Positions 48,401-60,500 of a stretch of 64,000 nt of DNA are shown here, one piece after another. The notes beneath the pieces were generated by a model. That model made no database searches, had not been told where the DNA came from, and saw only the letters and a list, made by a program, of their open reading frames with translations. Both the position numbers and the translations under genes were made by a program. Origin of the DNA: Owenia fusiformis. Lineage: Eukaryota; Annelida; Polychaeta; Sabellida; Oweniidae. The first letter of the stretch is position 1. The number at the start of each line of letters is the position of its first letter. The DNA is taken from assembly GCA_903813345.2 (NCBI GenBank), contig CAIIXF020000001.1:30557915-30621914 (forward strand). The letters are read 5' to 3'.

Positions 48401-51400
48401 TCTAAAAATATATTTCTGATAAATAAACATCAAGTTTTCTAAATATGTTCACTTTTGAGAGTACCAGCTAATATTGAGGTTGACTTTATTGGTTTTACTA
48501 CATGTAGTGTAGTTGTATTTGCCAATTCTTTAGTATCAACACACATAGCTGTGATTACTAACCTCAGGCTGTCTGCAAACTCAGGCACTTTCTCTTTCAG
48601 ATATGTTATGTCATCCTGTGTGATATTGGGCAGATGGTGGTCAAATGGTTCTGGGGTAATAGACTGAAATTACATGTAACAAGATCATAGTGCAACAGAT
48701 AGTATAAGAGGGACAATACGAAAAAAAAGGAAAGAAAACACCAACAAACAAGTTCAAAACAAAGAACAAATCAACAGAACCGTAGGCTTTTTAATAATAA
48801 CATTTACATTCTGTTATTATAACACAATTATATCTGTGTGTTTCTAGTATTTCGCAAGGCTAGGAAACTTGGGGTCTTACTGATTTTCTGAGATAATTCT
48901 GTTTATTAATTAGAAGACACAGCTTTCACCCTTTCATAAGGAAATTAATAATTGAAAATAGGACAAGAGAATTGCTTGTGATTTTAAACTTACTGCATAT
49001 TGTGGTGGGGAATCCTCTATACCAGGAAACAATGACTGAAGGAAATGGTGCTTTAAGTATTGGCCAAATTTTTGTCTCCTGCCAACCTCCTCAAGGTAAA
49101 CTTCATTAGCACCTTTAGATAGCCTCTTGGCCCACTGGAAACATTTATGAACAAAACCAGTATAGGGGAAAATGTGCACAACTGTGATAAAAAGTACATT
49201 TATCAATTTCATTCTGAGAAGGGCTTAAATGATGGGTTTTAAAAGAATGGAAAACAATGAACATTGTGTTTCATGCAGCATAGTTCTCTGAAGGTTTCAT
49301 CTAAGAAGTTTCAGCCAACTAAGAGAATTCACATAACATCACCACTATGGAGTCAAGAAAACTAATGTTGATCGCAAAAAACAGTATCATACCTCTAAAA
49401 AATTTGTTGAGAACCACTTTCTCCTGACTACTTCCTTCACTGCAGATACATACACATTTGGTGCATCATGCATTTGTTTGATGATCTCTAGCTTGCGTCT
49501 AGTTTTCTTCAGGTTCTCATGATGGATCACTAGTTTATTGTCAATATCACACACCTGCTTCTCCACATACATGATCCACCTGTGTTATAATTAATAATAA
49601 TAAAAGACAATTAAATAGACTAGATACAAGCAAGAATAATCTTGATTTTCATTCTTAAATATTCAAAATTTGATTAACTATAAGATAGTCAGATATTTCC
49701 AAATAGAGGCAATGTAAAAATCATGAAAAGTAAAATATCCTTTCTTGTATTGAACAGATACTTTATTTTATGTGATTTTCTTTAACTGGATACATTTTAA
49801 ATGGCTATATCATTTGTAAGAATATTTTAATCACACTTCAGATTCAAAAATATTTTTCTCCAAGAACTAATGTTCACTGTATTTTCAAAATATCTAATAT
49901 CTTCAAGCTCTACCTCAGCCTTTTATGCAGGTTGCCGGAGAGTTCCTCCTTGGCTAAAGAACACCTGCGTCGTATATCTTTCAACTGTTGGTGGTTTTTT
50001 AACATTACTGTCAGCTGTTTCTTGTGACTCTCACATAAATCAGGTAGAACTGAGGTATCCCTGAGATTGCTGGCTCTGTTCTGGTTCTGTACAAATCCCT
50101 GTATGAGGAATAGGAGAATGGGTATTATGCTTTTTTTCAAATACAGCTAAACTTGTTTTAAGTTGTATGTAGTAGACCTCTATAAACATATATAAATAAA
50201 ATGAAGGACCCACGGTCCTGTGCTCACACAGTTTGAAACCTTCAGAGGAATGTATATCCTGACTTTCAAACAAAAATATTGATTTGGATTTGTAGTCATC
50301 GAACCTTGAGAAACTTAGATAGCATAATTGTGTGACCTAGTTTGATGAGCTTTGACCTTGAAAATTTTACTAATTCAGAGCTCAGTAAGGTTTTTTTGTG
50401 ATTAAGCTGACCAAAATTTACATCCAAAAATCAATTTGAAAAATCAACTTTTTTGACCTTTCGAAGGTCACTGAAGATCAAGTAAAGGTCAAATCCTAAA
50501 ACTAATGTCAGATTTGAGCTCCTGGCAACTTGTAGATGATTTTCAAAAAAAATTTGGTCAAATTGAAGCAAGTTGAAACATAACTTATCTTTACTGTTTT
50601 TTGACGTCAAATATCTCAAAAACGGTAAAAATTTGATGCTGACATATATTGAGCAATATGTAGGGAATGCTTAAATCTAGTAATGATGTAATTTATTGCA
50701 GGAAATGATCAAGTATAAGGCAAACTTTAAGAAACTTGTCAATCACAAAACCTGCCACTGACTTTATACATGAGAAAGTTTCCTGAAAATGACCAAGTCC
50801 TACTTTTTGTCAAATTTTAAAGAGTAAACACCAAAAACCGTAATTCCAAGAGCCTTGAAATCTCCAGAGGACATAAGTTGCATATACAGCAATCCCTAAA
50901 AGTTATTTGAAAGTTCTACTTCAACAAAGTGTCTAGTATTTACAGAAAATTTGACTTTTTGACGTCAAAATCCGCAATTTCTCGGAAACCGGGCGAACTT
51001 GGGAAATGGCGATGATAGGTCAAATAGGCATTATGGATATGCATAAAATGAATGTGGATATGACTCAATCCGAATAGCAGTTTTAATTTGTGCGGCCAAT
51101 GTTGACGGACGGACGGACGGACAGACGGACGGACGGACGGACCAACGGATGGACGGACGCCTGGTCAATCCCATAGGCTCACTGTGTGAGCCAAAAACAA
51201 GGCATTAACATGACAAAATGTCATCACTAGGTTCCAATTACAAACCAGCTGTTGAATGCTGAAGCTAATTCCAGTTGCAAAGAAATGACTATAACAATAT
51301 GCCACCACTTTCTTTCAAATTATGGGAACTAAATGGAAGTGACCTAACTTCGCTAAGGTGGGTTTAAGTTCAACTGTAATAACAGTTCTCTACTGACTCT

Positions 51401-54400
51401 GAAATAAGATGACAAAAACTTCGAAATATGAATTTCTTTTCACGAAATCGGGAAGAAATGTTGCAAATATAGCAGCAGCTTTGTCAAATGTACATTATTT
51501 CAGAAGAGCACTTAACTTAAGCACTGGTTTGTTATGTTGTGTATTTTATGATGATTGAGATGAAGACTGGTCAACTGGTGACTTTTAAAAGTAAACTGAT
51601 TCAACTGGCTCATACCAAAGTAACTGGCTCCAGGCCACTGGCCCTAGGATTATGATGGATTCTGAATGAAATTCAAGAATTCACTGGAAATATTGTAGAT
51701 AATGGCCCATTTTGATCAAATGATGTACCAAAATTGAACTACAGACAAGTTGATATGTTGGATCTCATATCAATCACTCACACGAAAGAACAAGAAAGTG
51801 AGACGCCGCCCGCCAAACGCCTGTCAAGCTGACAACAATATTGTACCTTTTCTAAGGTACGATAAAAAGAGTTTTATGAAATCTGAAATACCTGAGCCAT
51901 TTCCCCTTGCTCTTTCACCACCTTTCTTGCACCAAACATTAGCTGCTCTAGACCAAACAGTCTATCCTCCAGACCTTTAACCTCCTTCATATTGGGATTA
52001 TTTATTGCATCTATAAGCTGTGTGATGTCTGTCATAAGTTGTTCATGGGCCTGGCTGTCTAAGAGGTCGATGTCCTTCATACATTGTTCATACATCTGTT
52101 CAAGGTTACTTTTCTTGTCCTGCAGAATTTAACAAAATGATTAACATTTTTCGTATTGTCCACCTTAAGTTAAAATTCAAAAAAAGTTTACTTTGACTTT
52201 GAGAGAGTTTGTGCAGTAGGCTGATGAATTAAAATGCCAATGCCAACTATCTTTGTGGTCTGCTGACTTCGACACATGTCACTGAAATGTGGCAGACACC
52301 ATGCACAAATGCACTGAAATGATTTAAAACTGCCTTGGAGTGAGGCTTGCTATATGTCACCAATTTATCTGTAAAATATATTAAGAAATAAACGTTGGGC
52401 AGGACACAGTAACAGGGTAGAACTTTTTATAAATATTTTACTCATTACATTTTAAATTTCTTAGAATGTTTTCTTTTACAACTGACAATCATTCTTTTTT
52501 ATTTTTGATGAATGTATGTTTTTTACCTGTGCACTGACCCACTCCAGCAGTGTCTGTGGCAAACATGGGGTTTCTAGATCCCCATCAGCTTCCACAGCTG
52601 AGCTCTCATTGGTCAGACAAGACAGTAAGGGCACCTTGGAGAGCAGCACCAAGTCATTGTGGAAGCTGGAAAACATCAGAAAAACAGATTTTTAATGACA
52701 GAATAAAACTTTAAATCAAACATAGCAAGACAGACTTAAGCCTTACCCTGCGTGCAGAGTCTTGTTATAAACTACCCTCTGCCTAGTACAGACTATATTA
52801 CAGTTTTGCAGCTCCACCCCAAAGATTGGTGCCTGTGACAGCCCAGGTAATAAATCATTGCAAATCTACCACGCTGACCCTTTCTCAACCAGTCAGCGAA
52901 GTGGAAGGAACACGTGCTAAACACGTGCTCATTAATTATGCAGTGATGTCCGAGGAAATGACCATATAGAAAGTCGTCTGTATTTCGACAAAGAACTCTG
53001 ATTAGCTTGGTGAGATCAGATATTTATTGTAAACAGAAAGAGTAAAGACCTAAAGGTCTGGAGGATAGACTGTTTGGTCTAGAGTCACATAATTTAATTT
53101 TTTTAGTAATGAAGAACTACAGTTACAATCAAATACCATTGGCTTTCTTGAAAGCCCAAGTTAACACATTGAAAAATAACCTACCTTGAAAGTATGTCCT
53201 TGTAGTGTTGCCTTTGTTTGAGGTAGTCGTTGAAGTTACGATCAAATATTTCTGATCTGGTCTTAAATGCACTGCAATCATAAAGGTCACATGGTGTATG
53301 TGCTTTTTGTAACTTATACATGAGAGAAATGAAAATATTGAGAGCAAGTCTTAATAAATGTAACATTGTTTTTTAAATGTTTTTCAAAATATATTTGAGA
53401 GGAACAATATAAATTTCTTGAATTTAAAAAAGATAGTTCTCAACTCTTAACATAACAAACACAAAAACTGAAGCATTACCTAGCTATATCTTCAAGGTTT
53501 GCTACAACAGCTGCCCAACCCTGATGTTGCAGATGTTGGTCATGAACCAAATGTTCACAAGTACGCATCTCATCTTTTGCTACATCATTGAATTGCTGAA
53601 ATGATGAAAATTGATAAATTAATTTCCTTTCCAAAATACTACAAGTACAATAAAACCAAAGTGATATTGTTGAAGTGACTTGCTGAAAGCATTCACATAT
53701 GGTGACATAATGGTTCTGCTAACACAGGAGTCACTGATCAAAGGAGGGATAGCAAAAATATTCACATCTTTAGCATGTCAAGGTAAACTTATTCACATAA
53801 GTTTTCTAGTATATGGGTATATAAAATGAAGTTTTTTCCTTAAAACATCTTATTTTTCACTTCTGTTAAATGAAAGTAATGAAACTTACTGGCAATGAAT
53901 ATATAACATGAATTTTCTTGATTTTTATAGAAATCTTACCAGCGCTAACTGTGCCCTAGCTACAACTGTGCCATATGTCGGAGGAAGGTGGTGGGATCCT
54001 TCAACTTGGTCGTGTAAGTCAGCATCTACAGCAAAAAAGTATACTTAACTAAAATACAATTAATCATAATTCCAAATGTCTGACAATTTTCATCACATGA
54101 ATTATGTAGCATACATTTGTTCCATAATTGGGAGATCACTGGTATATGAATTCATTCATTTTCCATAAAAAGTTACTCCACTGACCTGATCCATAGTTAA
54201 TGCTGGGAGATGGAGGAGTAGCAGCTTCTATGGTGCTTTTACTAAACAAGAAGATAGGATTGGTATCTGTCCCTGAGCTGTAACTACACACCCTGGCCCC
54301 GACATCTAGGTTCTCACCCCCACTGATCAACAACACCTGTTTGTCCTCTGTAATGTGGTACTGACTGGCTATCTCATGCATCAGCTTTGACACACTGTGA

Positions 54401-54706
54401 GGTGTAAGATGTAATAAAAGACATTTTAAATAGTCTGGGTGTCATTGAGCAGTATGTAGAGAAATCATATCTTGTATATATCGATTATATCTGTGCTTAA
54501 AGTATACATTTGTGAAACATATTGAAATCATATTCAGATTCAGTCTCTTTCTGGGCATTCATAGTTTTGCCACTTAATATTAACTTAGTATCAACTTATG
54601 ATGCCAGTTGATATTTACTTCAGTTGCATTTTACTTACCTTTCCATAGCAAGATTCATGTCAAAGGTGAGCATGGTGCCTGTGTCAACCAAGAACACATA
54701 CAACAT
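39092..54706 (-). CDS. RB1CC1: RB1CC1/FIP200 autophagy scaffold (ATG11/ATG17-like)
   Basis: Scaffold of the ULK1-ATG13-FIP200-ATG101 complex that starts autophagosome formation. Coding exons (high to low): 54706-54639, 54394-54186, 54025-53940, 53595-53480, 53271-53185, 52665-52527, 52119-51892, 50098-49914, 49579-49393, 49134-48994, 48663-48563, 48263-46442, 46042-45814, 45619-45453, 43502-43455, 42442-42378, 42254-42127, 41407-41337 and 39178-39092. All are GT-AG, phases agree, total 4164 bases (1387 aa plus stop; the human protein is about 1594). Order: ubiquitin-like N terminus, ATG17-like helical region, disordered linker, long coiled coil, C-terminal Claw. A 5' UTR exon part (54770-54707) follows a TTTTCTTTTAG acceptor, so the promoter lies further right. 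Confidence 0.93.
39415..39493. mobile_element. Small hAT-like MITE (79 bp)
   Basis: Left end CAGCGGATCTAGACGGGGGC and right end CTGGATCCGCCCCTG are imperfect inverted repeats. The flanks AATGACAC (39407-39414) and AATGAAAT (39494-39501) match at 6 of 8 positions, as an old 8-bp target duplication would. It sits in the last RB1CC1 intron. Confidence 0.6.
39816..39851. repeat. AT-rich near-palindrome
   Basis: Arms TATTACTATAC...TATACT and AGTATAGTATAGTAATA pair with a 2-base bulge around a central ACTAGT. In the last RB1CC1 intron; probably a cruciform-prone simple repeat. Confidence 0.7.
40624..40798. mobile_element. G-run/C-run TIR element (~175 bp)
   Basis: Left terminus includes CGTAGCCAGG followed by a G run, right terminus CTGGCTACGCCTCTG preceded by C-rich 'cgcaccccccctgact'. 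It is related to the element at 31006-31221 (shared GTAGCCAGG termini and homopolymer runs). Located in the last RB1CC1 intron. Confidence 0.55.
43192..43248. mobile_element. Mini mariner terminal fragment (57 bp)
   Basis: Starts CGAGGGTTGTCCCAGAAGT after TA and ends 'attacttctcg' before TA. The inner 'attaaagaaagttagagcat' is shared with the fragment ending at 8423. It looks like two ends of a mariner joined after internal loss. Confidence 0.5.
43832..44026. repeat. Degenerate repeat of 'cgtacgaggctcgtaatttcgaggc'-type units
   Basis: Short phrases such as 'gagcctcgtacgagcctcg', 'gaggcctgtacaagctcg' and 'gcatgtatgaggctcgtaat' recur at roughly 30-60-bp spacing. CpG content is locally much higher than in the surrounding intron. 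Many sub-units are partly self-complementary. Confidence 0.6.
45453..45619 (-). CDS. RB1CC1: RB1CC1 exon 14: linker with 5-residue tandem repeat
   Basis: Residues 1200-1255 (acceptor TTATAG, donor GTCAGT). After GNSKMKDEATGIPQTS it carries MSGAV-MSASM-MSGSV-MSASV-MPIS (residues 1219-1242), a 15-bp coding minisatellite. The exon ends SSDTRIQELQQ, where the coiled coil resumes into exon 15 (ALKTKDDELLKLNSKV). Confidence 0.9.
45814..48263 (-). CDS. RB1CC1: RB1CC1 exons 12-13: disordered linker and long coiled coil
   Basis: The 1.8-kb exon 12 (48263-46442) encodes residues 516-1123. Residues about 516-720 are acidic and Ser/Thr-rich, without heptads. From about residue 723 (SRRVAELQKAVQEKSSQVEA) to about 1199 (end of exon 13, 46042-45814) Glu/Lys/Leu heptads run almost without break, the parallel coiled coil that joins the N-terminal platform to the Claw. 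Exon 13 adds 76 residues. Long plus-strand ORFs over this exon (46482-47748) are antisense shadows. A possible phospho-FFAT motif sits at residues 701-707. Confidence 0.92.
48563..54706 (-). CDS. RB1CC1: RB1CC1 exons 1-11: N-terminal ULK1/ATG13-binding half
   Basis: Residues 1-515. It starts MLYVFLVDTGTMLTFDMNLA, close to the vertebrate N terminus, and continues into SSGTDTNPIFLF (end of the ubiquitin-like fold). Other family blocks are LVHDQHLQHQGWAAVVANLED, split here as LVHDQHLQHQ and GWAAVVANLED (exon 4), KVPLLSCLTN (exon 6), NPNMKEVKGLEDRL (exon 7), SVLPDLCESH (exon 8) and VKEVVRRKWF (exon 9). In the human protein this half forms the dimeric C-shaped platform for ATG13 and ULK1. The human Ser-rich insert after the LL-ECLT block is much shorter here, part of why the protein is shorter. 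Confidence 0.9.
49620..49835. repeat. Dispersed repeat, second copy of 34965-35275 family
   Basis: Same ordered phrases as the intergenic copy ('aataatcttgatttt', 'taaatattcaaaattt', 'cctttcttgtattg'). Lies in RB1CC1 intron 8. Confidence 0.5.
50330..51192. repeat. Composite repeat: array unit, GGAC run and GGCTCAC hairpin end
   Basis: In RB1CC1 intron 7. It begins with one unit of the 6.3-kb array family ('ggtcaaattgaagcaagttg' near 50552), continues with 'gacgtcaaa' phrases, then a (GGAC)n run at 51104-51160, and ends with the hairpin GGCTCACTGTGTGAGCC (51175-51192 region). The same hairpin-plus-GGAC order, inverted, starts at 63853. It is therefore a defined mobile family of about 0.9 kb; class not determined. 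Confidence 0.6.
52743..53055. repeat. Dispersed repeat, inverted copy of 35956-36245
   Basis: The reverse complement contains 'aactgtaatatagtctgtac', 'taggcagagggtagttt' and 'aagctaatcagagttc', matching the intergenic copy in the same order. It occupies most of RB1CC1 intron 5. Confidence 0.7.
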
Positions 54707-54770
54707 TGTGGCGGCTTGTGCTTTTGCCTCTTCACTTCAATATGATCAGTGCTCCTGATCTAAACCATAG

Positions 54771-57565
54771 CTAAAAGAAAAGATAGTCAAGCTAAATTCA
54801 CTGTTAAATCTACTGTTTACTTTTATGTCAGAATTTTTATCATTTAAATTAATACTTGATAATCTACATTCTGATTAAACCATCTCCACTTATTTTCAAA
54901 TAATATACACAATTATTCTTGAAGCATCAGAGCAGATCAGCTATAGTACTTTTGAACTGAACAATAGACCCGTAAAACAAGGTTTACTCTGATATATGGG
55001 TTTAATCTGATATATGACACTATGGGTATTGTGTTTTTGACACCCTATAGAAACAAAATTACGGTCACTCATGAGCAATAGTCAGCGGCACAATGAACAT
55101 TGTGTATTGTATTGTAGAGTGATTTTGCCTTTAGTAGCACTGTTTTTTCAATTGTGGATTCAACTACACGAAAAGAATGCTAAAATACCCAGGAATCTAT
55201 TGAAATAGGTATCTTAAGTGTAAGAGGCGTAGAAAAATTCTCCAATGTTGTAATCGTACAGGCAAAAGATTGAGACGTTCTCAGGACTACAGTAAAATTC
55301 TAAATGTTTGGAACTACTTTGAATTTAAAAAATAAGCAATCAAAGGACCATATTGAAACAGTATATGTAAAAATAGAAACATGTATACATGACCTAACTT
55401 TTGTATATTTTAGTTTGTTTTGTAGTTTAACTATCATATCTGTGGCCTCTTATATTTTGATGCTTCTCTGCCATGTTATTTTTGGAAAAATTAACATGGC
55501 TGAAACTCCCAGGCCACAGCTTTACTGCACATTATATATAACTATATTGTGTCTGTTCGTCCGAGTGTCTTGGATTGTAAAATCAAACTATTAGCGAAAC
55601 GAAATTGTTGTCAAATAGATTGATAATTATTATCTGATACAATTTGCAATTTCGATGTTACCGGAACTGACCGACATTTTCGTTATATTCCAAACCTGTC
55701 TCTAATATTTTCATAATTATGCATCAGTAGGGACTAAGGGGGATACAGGATGGTGTGTTTGTATTCATAAGGTATGTATGCATGCTTGAATCACATTCTT
55801 TATGTAATATTACCATGTTTTCAGGGTTTAATTAGTTCCGCTTGTCGAAACCTGCGGAACGATTAAATTAACGCATCAAAGGCAAAATGATCATGGAGGT
55901 TAGACCTAGCCTGGGCCATAAGACATGTCAGATAAGAAACGAAGCCCAGGCTAGGTCTAATGTTGTTGGACTAGGCACGGGATAACATTGATGCACCTAC
56001 ACTCTAGCTAGGCATGGATACTTGTCATTGTGGAAAATAGGGCAACATGTTATAATGGCCACCTTTGGGAATATTTTCTATAGTCTCCAACCATATCTAA
56101 AGGAAATATAAAGCTAAATGTGTTGCTCACTAGAATACACAATTGAATAAAGAACAATGAACAAGAAATCATTTTAAAAAAATGAAGGCTCGTGTGAAGG
56201 AGATGTTTGCAGTGTTGTAATGAATTGTATTGATAAATAGGGATGCTTACTTTTAACGCGGTTGTAATTTACCGAACGGCAAAAGTAGAAAAAACTGAAC
56301 ATTTTGAACTGATTAAGATCTTTAAATTGTGAAGGTCTGAGTACCTGGACCTCTTAGAAAACATCCAAATATATCAAAAAGTGAAGATGGGTCAATTTGA
56401 TTCTCGTTCTCCAAAGATATTAATTAAAAAGTTAAATGTCCGGAGTTTTTTTAATGCTGTTAATTGTTCACAATTCAAAATCAAGAAGTCGCTCGTATTT
56501 CTGTCGTATTTAGGAAATCATGTTGCGGAAAATCAGTGCACAGTGTTCATGGTGTTGTTGTAAAATGTGCGTATAAGTCGTTTGAAACCCTCTCTAACGC
56601 ATTATAAACTAACACCTTAGGGTTAAACTTTAGCTCGAGGAATTAACTCATTTTCATCAATAAATATTAACCCATCACGTTTTCTACTAGTAAACTAACG
56701 TTTAAACCTCAGCCCATTGTCGTTATAACTTACTACTAAACCCAAGTGAGATATGGCTCTTGCCTCAGCACGAGCATAAGTGTAAATATATTGAGATGGT
56801 ACAGCTGTATAACTATCCGTGTTCACCATGTCCATTCATAAGTGTGGCCAATGTATTATTACCCTCTACCAAATAATTAATAAATGTTTTAATGCACAGA
56901 ATTCCATATCATATTACCAAAATAACCGAATTACGTCACTGTGATTCAACAAAAAAGAACCAAAAATCAAAATACAAAACATTTCAATAAAATGGCTCAT
57001 GCTACACCCACCTGATGGTATTACTCTATTGGTTGGGTCATATCATTGCTATGTTTCATGCCTCAAAGAATGAATAGTATTCTTATTCTAATTATCCTCT
57101 AGAGTGGGATTTGTTGAGCGTATTTGTCTTTGTTATGATATTTTTCAAAAATTTTCAAACGCCATATTTATGAAATACACATTCTATTTTGTTTTCTATA
57201 GAAACACAATTTCTTTAGTTATGCGAATTATATGAAACATACTTTCTAAGTTATATATTATGATTTATCCTTATATGCTAGAATACAAGCCAATCATTCA
57301 TAGTTTACAGTAATTAATCTCAACTAAGTTTATTTGGAATGTGTTCATCTCATGGGGACAAATCATTCTCATCAAATTTCTGAGAGCATAACCAAATGAT
57401 TTAAGTCTACTAAAGCAATATTTATTATGAGCTCTCGATCGTTTATCCTCGTGTATATTGAAAATCTTCAATAATTTGTTTTAAAGTGATTGTTGATTTT
57501 AACTGAAAGAAATTCAAGTTTCATTTGCAATAATTTGAAATTGACAGGTTCTCTCCTCAAACAAA
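54771..57565. other. RB1CC1-NDUFB5 divergent intergenic region
   Basis: Both promoters must lie here or nearby. RB1CC1 has a 5' UTR splice acceptor at 54771, so at least one upstream non-coding exon and its promoter are to the right. No convincing CpG-rich core promoter was identified. A perfect 17-bp inverted repeat lies at 55900-55960. ORFs at 55304 and 56381 have no recognisable similarity. Confidence 0.45.
55900..55960. repeat. 17-bp perfect hairpin
   Basis: TTAGACCTAGCCTGGGC (55900-55916) and GCCCAGGCTAGGTCTAA (55944-55960) are exact inverted copies with a 27-base loop. GC content is higher than that of the surroundings. Could be a small fold-back element or a structured transcript leader of either flanking gene. 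Confidence 0.9.
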
Positions 57566-60500
57566 ATGGCGGTGTTGAGTTTGCTCAGGGCTGCTCGACC
57601 TTCGCTACTTAAATGCCTCCAACCCCATACTAAGGCCCAACCTAGCACCTTATTTAGAAGCCAGAATAATGCTTTAGGTATGTTACATGGTTTTATTATC
57701 AAACAGACAAATGATTTCTAGCTGTGTCAAAAAATTTATATTTTTTTTATAAAAATTCTTCGGTTCAACATGATCACAAGGAGGATTGGCTCCCAGAATG
57801 CAACACCGATATTCTGCAAAACAATCACCTAGCGATAGCTTTGTTGGAGAGTATCGGGTCATTCTCCATGCAGTCGTACAAATTATACACGAATAGCAAA
57901 TGACGCATGCGTGGAGATTAAAGAATATCGAGTTGGAACCCTGGCTTCCAATCCTCCTTGACATGATCATGAACATGTCAAGTCAATGACATATTGTATA
58001 TTGAATATCTTAGGCAAGTTTAATTCTGACTTGATGAACTTGAACTGGCAACACCTCGCTCTACAAACTCTAATCATCTGGTAAACTTCAACTTTAGTTG
58101 ACACATGTACTGGTACTGGTCTGATAGGGTTTCATTGAAATTTGCATTTTAAAGTGGGTATAAAGACTGCCGAGTCGTATCCATTTATCCTGGGCCTATC
58201 GTAAAATGAAAGCTTTGAATATGTTATAGCCTTTAAAAATGTATCTATTTTCCATGTATGCAACTAAGTTTTGTGCACATACCTTATATCGATCGATAAT
58301 GGCAAAAGAAAATCCTCGAATTCTTCATCTGCTTCTTCTCCTTCGTCAACGCCATTTTTTATTAAACCGGAAGTTTGTTCTCTAACGTCCGCGCAATGTT
58401 TTTTCACTTTTATTTCAGATTACGTTTTGGATTCAACTTTTAATGCTTTCTCATAATCGTCAAGTGATTTCTATAAGAAACATTTTCTTAAAAAGACTCA
58501 CACTATCAGAGATTCTATCGATTTGAGCAGCAAGAAAAATTAGTTTCGATTTCACCCGCTAGGTGTTTCGACGTCGACTTGGAAAAAATTTGAAAAATCT
58601 ATGAGTGGGACTCCTTGTATAGAATTGCAGATTCTAAACGATTTGCCAGTTCTACTGGTTGATGAATATTGCCATATGCATACATTTTTATAAAATAGGA
58701 ACAAGGAAGAAGTTGTTAGACAAAACTTCGCCCCGATAGCTCAGAAAAGGTAACATTTTTCAATTTTTTTCTCCACAGCCCATATAGCCGCTTTAACTTC
58801 TAGAAAGTACATGTAGGTATTCCTAATTATCAGCTAACTCTTATATTTCAAATTTTAGCAACACAGTCAGGCCATGAAACAAGTAGTAGTCATAAAGTAG
58901 GGTCAGAATTGCAAAATTGTGTATCTTTGCTATTTTATCGTTCATCAAAATTGAAATTGAACAATTAAAATCATTTTTTATTTGCTGGGGAAGTTGAGGA
59001 ATTCGTCTAAAACTATAACTCGGAAAGCAATGGAGCGATTTTGTTCATATGTTTTATTTGATATGTGAATAGTCATAAGCATAGCACACTGTCTTATGAT
59101 TACCTTCTTCTAAGGCCACTGTATTGTGGCCTTCCTGGAGAGATAATTTCCTGCATGAACGATTGGTCATGTCGTAATCATAAAATTTGAAATCATATGT
59201 CCGCCATTTTTCCACATCACAATTTGAATTGCGAGTTTTGGTCTTATTACCTCACCAAAAATTCCGAAACACACATGAAGTGATCAGTGTATTAGTTCAC
59301 ATCTTCTGGATCGCTAACTTAGAATTTACAGCCAGTTACTAATGTCAGATGTTAACGACATTTCGTCCAGTTTTCGAACATCGCCATTTTTCTTGGAGCC
59401 ATTTTGTTTTAATTTTAGACGAAATCCTGACGAAATCATGTCATATCTCATCAAGGAGTTGAGTCTAGCGGTTCCGATTTAATTTATTATTTATTTATCT
59501 GGCGATTTTTAAAATATTCAATAAATTTATGACACTTCGACCAGCTTTTTTCAAATGGAGTTCACAGTATTCCAGATGAAATCACCTCTAGCCAAGTATT
59601 GGCTAGAGACTCGAGTAATCTTATGATATTTTGGTTAGTTATAAAATGGCCGACATTTACATGTGTGCGATTTTGTTTTATATGTGCCTACTTAAAAGCA
59701 TATTACACTTTCTGATAACAATTTGGGTAGTGAGCAACCATTTTGAAAATGGTGGCCTTTCTTATGTGACTGTGTTATTTTATGATTTTTGCTATACATT
59801 TCGTTTTGCTGCGTTTTGTTGTTGCTGTTATCTAGTTCAATTTTGCAGTTTTGGACCTTAACTGTGCGATAATACTGTTTGTCACATCTCAAACTAGAAT
59901 GATTGACTGTAATTGGTCAGATCACATCACATGACCATTTGATAATGCGGTTTAACACATTGAAAGTTCTAGATGTCCCATGTTATATTATTTAGGTGCC
60001 CGGATGAGCTATGAGATATTTTATAGATTATGCATTCGTTTTAGTTATCTTGGCGCCCGTATAAAAATCGTTCAAATGAATATGCGGAATTTGATACGAT
60101 CATTTGTGATGTCACACATGTATCACCCCAGTAACAACCAAACAAACAAATGACTAGACCTCGATGAGTTCATGACGTCATAGAGATGTTTCTTTTGCAG
60201 CAAATATTTCTGGTTTCTCTTCGGCTATTTGATTTAAAGTAGATTTGAATTGATGAACAATTTGGGCAAAATCTGATGGATCAGGACATGATAATGAGAA
60301 GGCTTGGATAGGAGAAGGCTTTATGAACTTTGATTGAACCTCTCTATGAGGAGTCTGCTGTATTGTCTTGTTGAATAGGATAGAAAAAGCCCCACTACTG
60401 TTCAGAATTAAAAATTGTTTTACTATGTTTTTGTGTGATAAACTCAGTAAAAATATCACACTCGGCTCTGCCTCGTGTGCTATTTTATCCCTCGAGGTGA

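Noticed and set aside
60178-60459. 93-codon minus-strand ORF in NDUFB5 intron 1
   Set aside because: Its composition is somewhat protein-like (SCPDPSDFAQIVHQFKSTLN), but no family is recognised and there is no transcription or splice evidence.
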